A stretch of DNA of 64,000 bases from Micromonospora sp. MA102. GTDB lineage: Bacteria > Actinomycetota > Actinomycetes > Mycobacteriales > Micromonosporaceae. The stretch's first letter is position 1. Every line of letters begins with the position of its first letter. The position numbers were made by a program, and so were the translations under genes. Below the pieces are notes generated by a model. The model searched no databases, was not told the DNA's origin, and saw only the letters and a program-made list of their open reading frames with translations. Shown piece by piece: positions 59,992-64,000 of the stretch. The stretch covers positions 604,962-668,961 of the forward strand of contig NZ_JAMWEG010000003.1 in assembly GCF_025460765.1 (NCBI RefSeq), in the 5' to 3' direction.

Positions 59992-61599
59992 TCAGCTGGC
60001 CGCCTCGATCTTGACGAGGTTGACCCGCTGGAACAGGTCCATCTGGACGTTCTTCACCTTGCTGGAGTGCCCGTACACGTTCTCGCCGAAGCGGAGCGGG
60101 ATCACCGGCATGTCCTTGGCCAGGATGTCCTCGGCCTGCTGGTACTTCTTGATCGCCTCTTCCTCGGTGGGCGCGGCAGCGCCCTCCTTGACCAGGCGGT
60201 CGAACTCCGGGTTGCTGTAGCCGTAGTAGTTCGACGAACCGTTGGTGCTGTACAGCGGGCCGAGGTAGTCCTCCATGGACGGGTAGTCCATGACCCAGCC
60301 CATGCGGAACAGACCCACCGGCTGCTTCTTCTCGACCTTGGTCAGCAGGTCGGCGAACTTCGGCTCGGCCGAGCCGACGCAGTCGACGCCCAGGTTGGCC
60401 TTGAGCTGGTTGCAGGTCGCGTCGACCCAGTCCTTGTGACCGCCGTCCCCGTTGTAGGAGATGGTGATCTTCGACGGGCCGCCGGCGGCCTGGTAGAGCT
60501 TCTTGGCCTCGGCCGGGTTGAACTGACCCGCGGCGCCCGTCGTGTTGTCCCGGTAGCCCGGCAGGACCGGCGAGACGAACGAGCGGGCCGACTGCTGCGA
60601 ACCCTTGAAGATCGACTTGGTGATCTCGTCACGGTCGATCGCCATCGAGATCGCCTTGCGCACGTCCGGGTTGCTGTAGTCCTTCTCGAAGGTGGGGAAG
60701 GCCAGGAACTGGAACGACGACATCGGGCTGGTCTGGTAGTTGTCGCCCAGGTCGGTCGGCGCGGTGCTCAGGTTCTCGGTCGGGATCGTCGGCAGCACGT
60801 CGAGGTTGTCCGACTGCAGGTCCGAGTACGCCGCCGTGAGCTGCTGGTAGACGCGGAACTCGACGTCCTTCACCTTGGGCTTCTCGCCCGGGTAGGCGTC
60901 GTAGCGCTCGACGTCGAGCTTGCTGTCGTGCTGCCAGGAGCCCTTCATCTTGAACGGGCCCTGGCCGATCGGCGCCTGCTCGTACGAGTCGTTGAGCACG
61001 CCCGGCGCGGAGAACGCGGCCTTCGGCAGCGGGTAGAACGCGGTGTAGCCGAGCATCGACTTGAAGTCGATGTACGGGTCGGAGAGCGTCACCTGGAAGG
61101 TCAGGTCGTCGACCTTCTTCAGGCCGGACATCGTCTTGGCCTTCGGCTTCTCGCCCTGCAGGTCCTGGTAGCCCGCGATCTTCTCGAAGAAGTAGCTGCC
61201 GCCCTGGCCGTTGGGCGCGTACGCGCCGTAGTTCCAGGCGTTGATGTAGTCGTCGGACGTGACCTTCTCACCGTTGTGGAAGGTGAACCCGTCCTTGAGC
61301 TGGATCGTCCAGACCTTGTTGCCGTCGGACGGCGTCACCGACTTGGCGGCGACCTCGTACGGCTTGTTCTGCGCGTCGTAGTCGACGAGCGGGCTGAACA
61401 GGCCGGCGAGCACCTGCGAGCCGGACGTTTCGGTGGTGTTGGTGGGAACCAGATGCTGCGGCTCGGCGATCTGGATACTGACCGCCGCATCCTGGCCGCT
61501 GCCGCTCGATCCGCCGTTCCCCCCGCTGCCGCAGGCCGCCAGGCCCAGCGTCACCACGAGCGGGAGGGCGGTCCAGGCGGCGAGTCTACGAACGCGCAT
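59992..61599 (-). CDS. Peptide ABC transporter substrate-binding lipoprotein (operon 2)
   Basis: A 535-residue family-5 solute-binding protein with a lipoprotein signal ending LGLAAC (Cys23) and SBP_bac_5 features (GFTFHNGEKVTSDDYINAW, then GWVMDYPSMEDYL). It is a diverged paralogue of the operon 1 protein, so the two systems probably take different peptides. GGAGAG precedes the ATG. It is the first gene of the minus-strand operon. Confidence 0.92.
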   Translation of the reverse strand: MRVRRLAAWTALPLVVTLGLAACGSGGNGGSSGSGQDAAVSIQIAEPQHLVPTNTTETSGSQVLAGLFSPLVDYDAQNKPYEVAAKSVTPSDGNKVWTIQLKDGFTFHNGEKVTSDDYINAWNYGAYAPNGQGGSYFFEKIAGYQDLQGEKPKAKTMSGLKKVDDLTFQVTLSDPYIDFKSMLGYTAFYPLPKAAFSAPGVLNDSYEQAPIGQGPFKMKGSWQHDSKLDVERYDAYPGEKPKVKDVEFRVYQQLTAAYSDLQSDNLDVLPTIPTENLSTAPTDLGDNYQTSPMSSFQFLAFPTFEKDYSNPDVRKAISMAIDRDEITKSIFKGSQQSARSFVSPVLPGYRDNTTGAAGQFNPAEAKKLYQAAGGPSKITISYNGDGGHKDWVDATCNQLKANLGVDCVGSAEPKFADLLTKVEKKQPVGLFRMGWVMDYPSMEDYLGPLYSTNGSSNYYGYSNPEFDRLVKEGAAAPTEEEAIKKYQQAEDILAKDMPVIPLRFGENVYGHSSKVKNVQMDLFQRVNLVKIEAAS

Positions 61600-61668
61600 G
61601 AACTCTCCTCATCTCCTCACGCTGCGCAGTCGGGCCCGGCGTTGGGTGACACTGCGCAACGAGCGGCA

Positions 61669-61698
61669 ACGGTAGGTCGCGCTCGACCCCATCGACAA
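61669..61698 (-). promoter_or_regulatory. Promoter of peptide-transporter operon 2
   Basis: On the minus strand, TTGTCG (61698-61693) and TACCGT (61674-61669) are spaced 18 bases, giving a leader of about 60 nt before 61599. Confidence 0.5.
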
Positions 61699-62010
61699 CG
61701 GAGGCGTTGCGAACCGGTAACGGATCGTGGTGCACCGGGTTGTCGTTGCCGGACCGGCGTGCTAACGAGATGCCACGTCAAGCCAGCAGCCAGGGCCTCT
61801 CCGCCGCCCCGCCGCGCCGTCCGGTGGGATGGCCAACCGCTCGGGCGGATGCGCCGGTGCTGTCCCGCCCGTCCCGTGCGGGCCCGGCTGTCCGTATCCC
61901 GGTGTGGCCGAATGCACATTCTGTGACTCTCCGTGACTTAACCCACGCCACGGATCGTCACCCTTCGCCGTCGTCGGCCGGCCGGGCGCGGGGCGTGAGA
62001 CGATCCAGTC
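61699..62010. other. Divergent intergenic region, operon 2 to folD
   Basis: About 310 bases without a gene upstream of folD. GACGAT (61999-62004) ends six bases before the folD GTG and may be a weak leaderless -10. I see no further inverted repeat or operator. Confidence 0.4.
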
Positions 62011-62874
62011 GTGACGGCGACGATCCTGGACGGCAAGGCGACCGCGGCGGAGATCAAGGACGAACTGCGGACACGGGTCAAGGCGCTGGCGGAGCGCGGC
62101 ATCACCCCGGGGCTCGGCACCGTCCTGGTGGGCGAGGACCCCGGCTCCCAGGCGTACGTCAACGGCAAGCACCGCGACTGCGCCGAGGTGGGCATCGCCT
62201 CGATCCGTCGCGAGCTGCCCGCCGACGCCACCCAGGAGCAGCTCGACGCGGTGCTGACCGAGCTGAACGCCGACCCGGGCTGCCACGGCTACATCGTCCA
62301 GCTGCCGCTCCCGGCCCACCTGGACACCCAGCGGGCGCTGGAGATGATCGACCCGGACAAGGACGCGGACGGCCTGCACCCGGTCAACCTGGGCCGGCTC
62401 GTGCTCGGCTACGACGCCCCGCTGCCCTGCACCCCGCGCGGCATCGTCGAGCTGCTCCGCCGGCACGACGTGCCGCTGCGCGGCGCGAAGGTCGCGCTGG
62501 TCGGCCGGGGCAACACCGTGGGCCGGCCGCTCGGCCTGCTGCTCACCAGGCGCAGCGAGAACGCCACCGTGACCCTCTGCCACACCGGCACCCTGGACCT
62601 CGCGGCGCAGACCCGTGAGGCCGACATCGTCATCGTCGCGGCCGGCGTGCCGGGGCTGCTCACGGTCGACATGGTCAACCCGGGCGCGACAGTGGTCGAC
62701 GTGGGCATCACCCGGGTGATCGGGGCCGACGGCAAGGGCCGCTACACCGGCGACGTCGACCCGGAGGTGGTGGAGGTGGCCGGCAAGCTGGTGCCGATGC
62801 CCGGCGGGGTCGGTCCGATGACCCGGGCCATGCTGCTGACCAACGTCGTGGAGCGGGCGGAGCGGCAGGACTGA
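62011..62874 (+). CDS. folD: Methylenetetrahydrofolate dehydrogenase/cyclohydrolase
   Basis: A bifunctional cytosolic enzyme interconverting 5,10-methylene- and 10-formyl-tetrahydrofolate, the donor used by PurN and PurH. The 287-residue protein has the catalytic Tyr49-x3-Lys53 pair (YVNGK), the signature QLPLPAHLD and the Rossmann cofactor region [14 protein letters not shown]. The start is GTG 62011. [12 protein letters not shown] near the C-terminus is typical. Confidence 0.96.
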   Translation: MTATILDGKATAAEIKDELRTRVKALAERGITPGLGTVLVGEDPGSQAYVNGKHRDCAEVGIASIRRELPADATQEQLDAVLTELNADPGCHGYIVQLPLPAHLDTQRALEMIDPDKDADGLHPVNLGRLVLGYDAPLPCTPRGIVELLRRHDVPLRGAKVALVGRGNTVGRPLGLLLTRRSENATVTLCHTGTLDLAAQTREADIVIVAAGVPGLLTVDMVNPGATVVDVGITRVIGADGKGRYTGDVDPEVVEVAGKLVPMPGGVGPMTRAMLLTNVVERAERQD

Positions 62875-62973
62875 CCGCCCAGGCATGTCATAACCGTCCG
62901 CCCCTGGCCCGATCGGTGCCAGGATGGCTGATACGGTCCGGAAAACCGACTGGTATCAGGGAGTGGGACGACC

Positions 62974-63924
62974 ATGGGTAAGAAGGTCACTGTCGTCGGG
63001 GCCGGCTTCTACGGCTCCACCACCGCACAGCGCCTGGCCGAGTACGACGTCTTCGACACCGTCGTGATCACCGACATCGTGGAGGGCAAGCCGGCGGGTC
63101 TCGCGCTGGACCTCAACCAGTCCCGCGCCGTCGAGGGCTTCGAGACCAAGGTCGTCGGCGTCACCACCGGGCCGAACGGCGAGGGCTACGAGGCCATCGA
63201 GGGCTCCGACGTCGTCGTCATCACCGCCGGCCTGCCCCGCAAGCCGGGCATGAGCCGGATGGACCTGCTGGAGACCAACGCCAAGATCGTCCGGCAGGTC
63301 GCCGAGAACGTGGCCAAGTACGCCCCGAACGCCGTCGTCATCGTCGTCTCCAACCCGCTCGACGAGATGACCGCGCTGGCCCAGCTCGCCACCCAGTTCC
63401 CGAAGAACCGGGTGCTCGGCCAGGCCGGCATGCTGGACACCGCCCGGTTCACCAACTTCGTGGCCGAGGCGCTGAACGTACCGGTGAAGTCGGTGAAGAC
63501 CCTGACCCTCGGTTCGCACGGCGACACCATGGTGCCGGTCCCGTCGAAGAGCACCGTGAACGGCAAGCCGCTGCGTGAGGCCATGCCGGCCGAGCAGATC
63601 GAGGAGCTGGTCGTCAAGACCCGCAACGGTGGCGCCGAGGTCGTCGCGCTGCTGAAGACCGGCTCGGCGTACTACGCCCCGTCGGCCGCCGCCGCCCGGA
63701 TGGCCAAGGCCGTCGCCGAGGACTCCGGCGAGGTCATGCCGGTCTGCGCCTGGGTCGACGGGCAGTACGGCATCTCCGGCGTCTACCTGGGCGTCGAGGC
63801 CGAGATCGGCGCCGAGGGCGTCAAGCGGGTCGTCGAGACCGACCTGGACGCCGACGAGCTGGCCGCCCTCAAGGCGGCCGCCGAGGCCGTCCGCGCCAAG
63901 CAGGCCGACGTAGCCAACATGTGA
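62974..63924 (+). CDS. mdh: Malate dehydrogenase (LDH-like type)
   Basis: Oxidises malate to oxaloacetate with NAD in the TCA cycle. The 316-residue protein is of the short LDH-like group: the NAD motif GAGFYGS at 8-14, Asp after beta-2 (ITDIVEG) for NAD, the substrate loop LPRKPGMSRMDLL and catalytic His182 in GSHGDTMVP. GGGAG lies upstream of the ATG. It lies 99 bases after folD and may have its own promoter. A terminator follows. Confidence 0.95.
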   Translation: MGKKVTVVGAGFYGSTTAQRLAEYDVFDTVVITDIVEGKPAGLALDLNQSRAVEGFETKVVGVTTGPNGEGYEAIEGSDVVVITAGLPRKPGMSRMDLLETNAKIVRQVAENVAKYAPNAVVIVVSNPLDEMTALAQLATQFPKNRVLGQAGMLDTARFTNFVAEALNVPVKSVKTLTLGSHGDTMVPVPSKSTVNGKPLREAMPAEQIEELVVKTRNGGAEVVALLKTGSAYYAPSAAAARMAKAVAEDSGEVMPVCAWVDGQYGISGVYLGVEAEIGAEGVKRVVETDLDADELAALKAAAEAVRAKQADVANM

Positions 63925-63944
63925 CCCCGAGAACGAACCACCCC

Positions 63945-63980
63945 GGAGGGGCGGGCCGGCTGACGCCGACCCGCCCCTCC
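63945..63980 (+). terminator. mdh terminator hairpin
   Basis: A 16-bp stem (63945-63960 with 63965-63980) with one mismatch and a TGAC loop lies 20 bases after the mdh stop. Confidence 0.8.
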
Positions 63981-64000
63981 GCACATCCCGACCCTTTCCC

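Noticed and set aside
61600..62010. A tRNA or small gene between operon 2 and folD
   Set aside because: No cloverleaf pattern with TTCGA-type T loop and no coding-like frame could be seen.

Overview
The window is very GC-rich (about 70 percent or more by eye, with near-uniform G/C at third codon positions) and uses many GTG starts. Gene content and order point to an actinobacterium, most likely Micromonosporaceae (Micromonospora-like). It is ordinary chromosome with no phage, transposon, CRISPR array or rRNA/tRNA gene that I can see. Much of it is two blocks whose order is shared with Mycobacterium and Streptomyces.

Block 1 (1-21.6 kb). A partial HTH regulator and a methyltransferase gene precede a CIRCE-controlled groES-groEL1 operon. 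Then come a molybdopterin oxidoreductase, an LtrA membrane protein, and an SDR enzyme with a LysR regulator. The developmental regulators whiD and bldM follow as a divergent pair. The purine region runs DUF5319 gene, guaB, guaB3, GMC oxidoreductase, guaA, interrupted by two tandem M1 peptidase lipoproteins and an LCP-family cell-wall ligase. This is the groES-groEL1-whiB3/whiD-(bldM)-guaB2-guaB3-choD-guaA neighbourhood of other actinobacteria with local insertions.

Block 2 (21-32 kb). It holds a PspC protein, two double-NUDIX genes separated by a palindromic repeat, convergent pssA and psd (phosphatidylethanolamine synthesis), and an envelope-stress-like cluster: a small repeat-rich membrane protein and a large PspC protein diverging from a PspC histidine kinase plus NarL-type regulator. 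A PIG-L deacetylase follows.

Block 3 (32-38 kb) is a complete Opp/Dpp-type peptide ABC transporter operon (lipoprotein, two permeases, two ATPases). A paralogous five-gene operon lies on the minus strand at 55.8-61.6 kb. Each carries a strong hairpin between the binding-protein gene and the permeases.

Block 4 (38-52 kb) is the second conserved block: chorismate mutase, pcrA, two M23 peptidases, icmB, sucC-sucD, small membrane proteins, perM, purN-purH. The best discovery here is upstream of the chorismate mutase gene. A leaderless 21-residue leader peptide with Phe-Tyr-Phe-Tyr-Tyr is followed by a U-tailed terminator and a nested antiterminator, a full Phe/Tyr transcription attenuator that can be read from the sequence.

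The right end (52-64 kb) has a small secreted protein, a large secreted beta-propeller protein, the second peptide transporter operon (with a 27-codon mini-ORF tiling the gap between its permease genes), folD and mdh. A recurring theme is leaderless expression: at least eight genes, including the leader peptide, have a TANNNT-like -10 box only 6-9 nt before the start codon.
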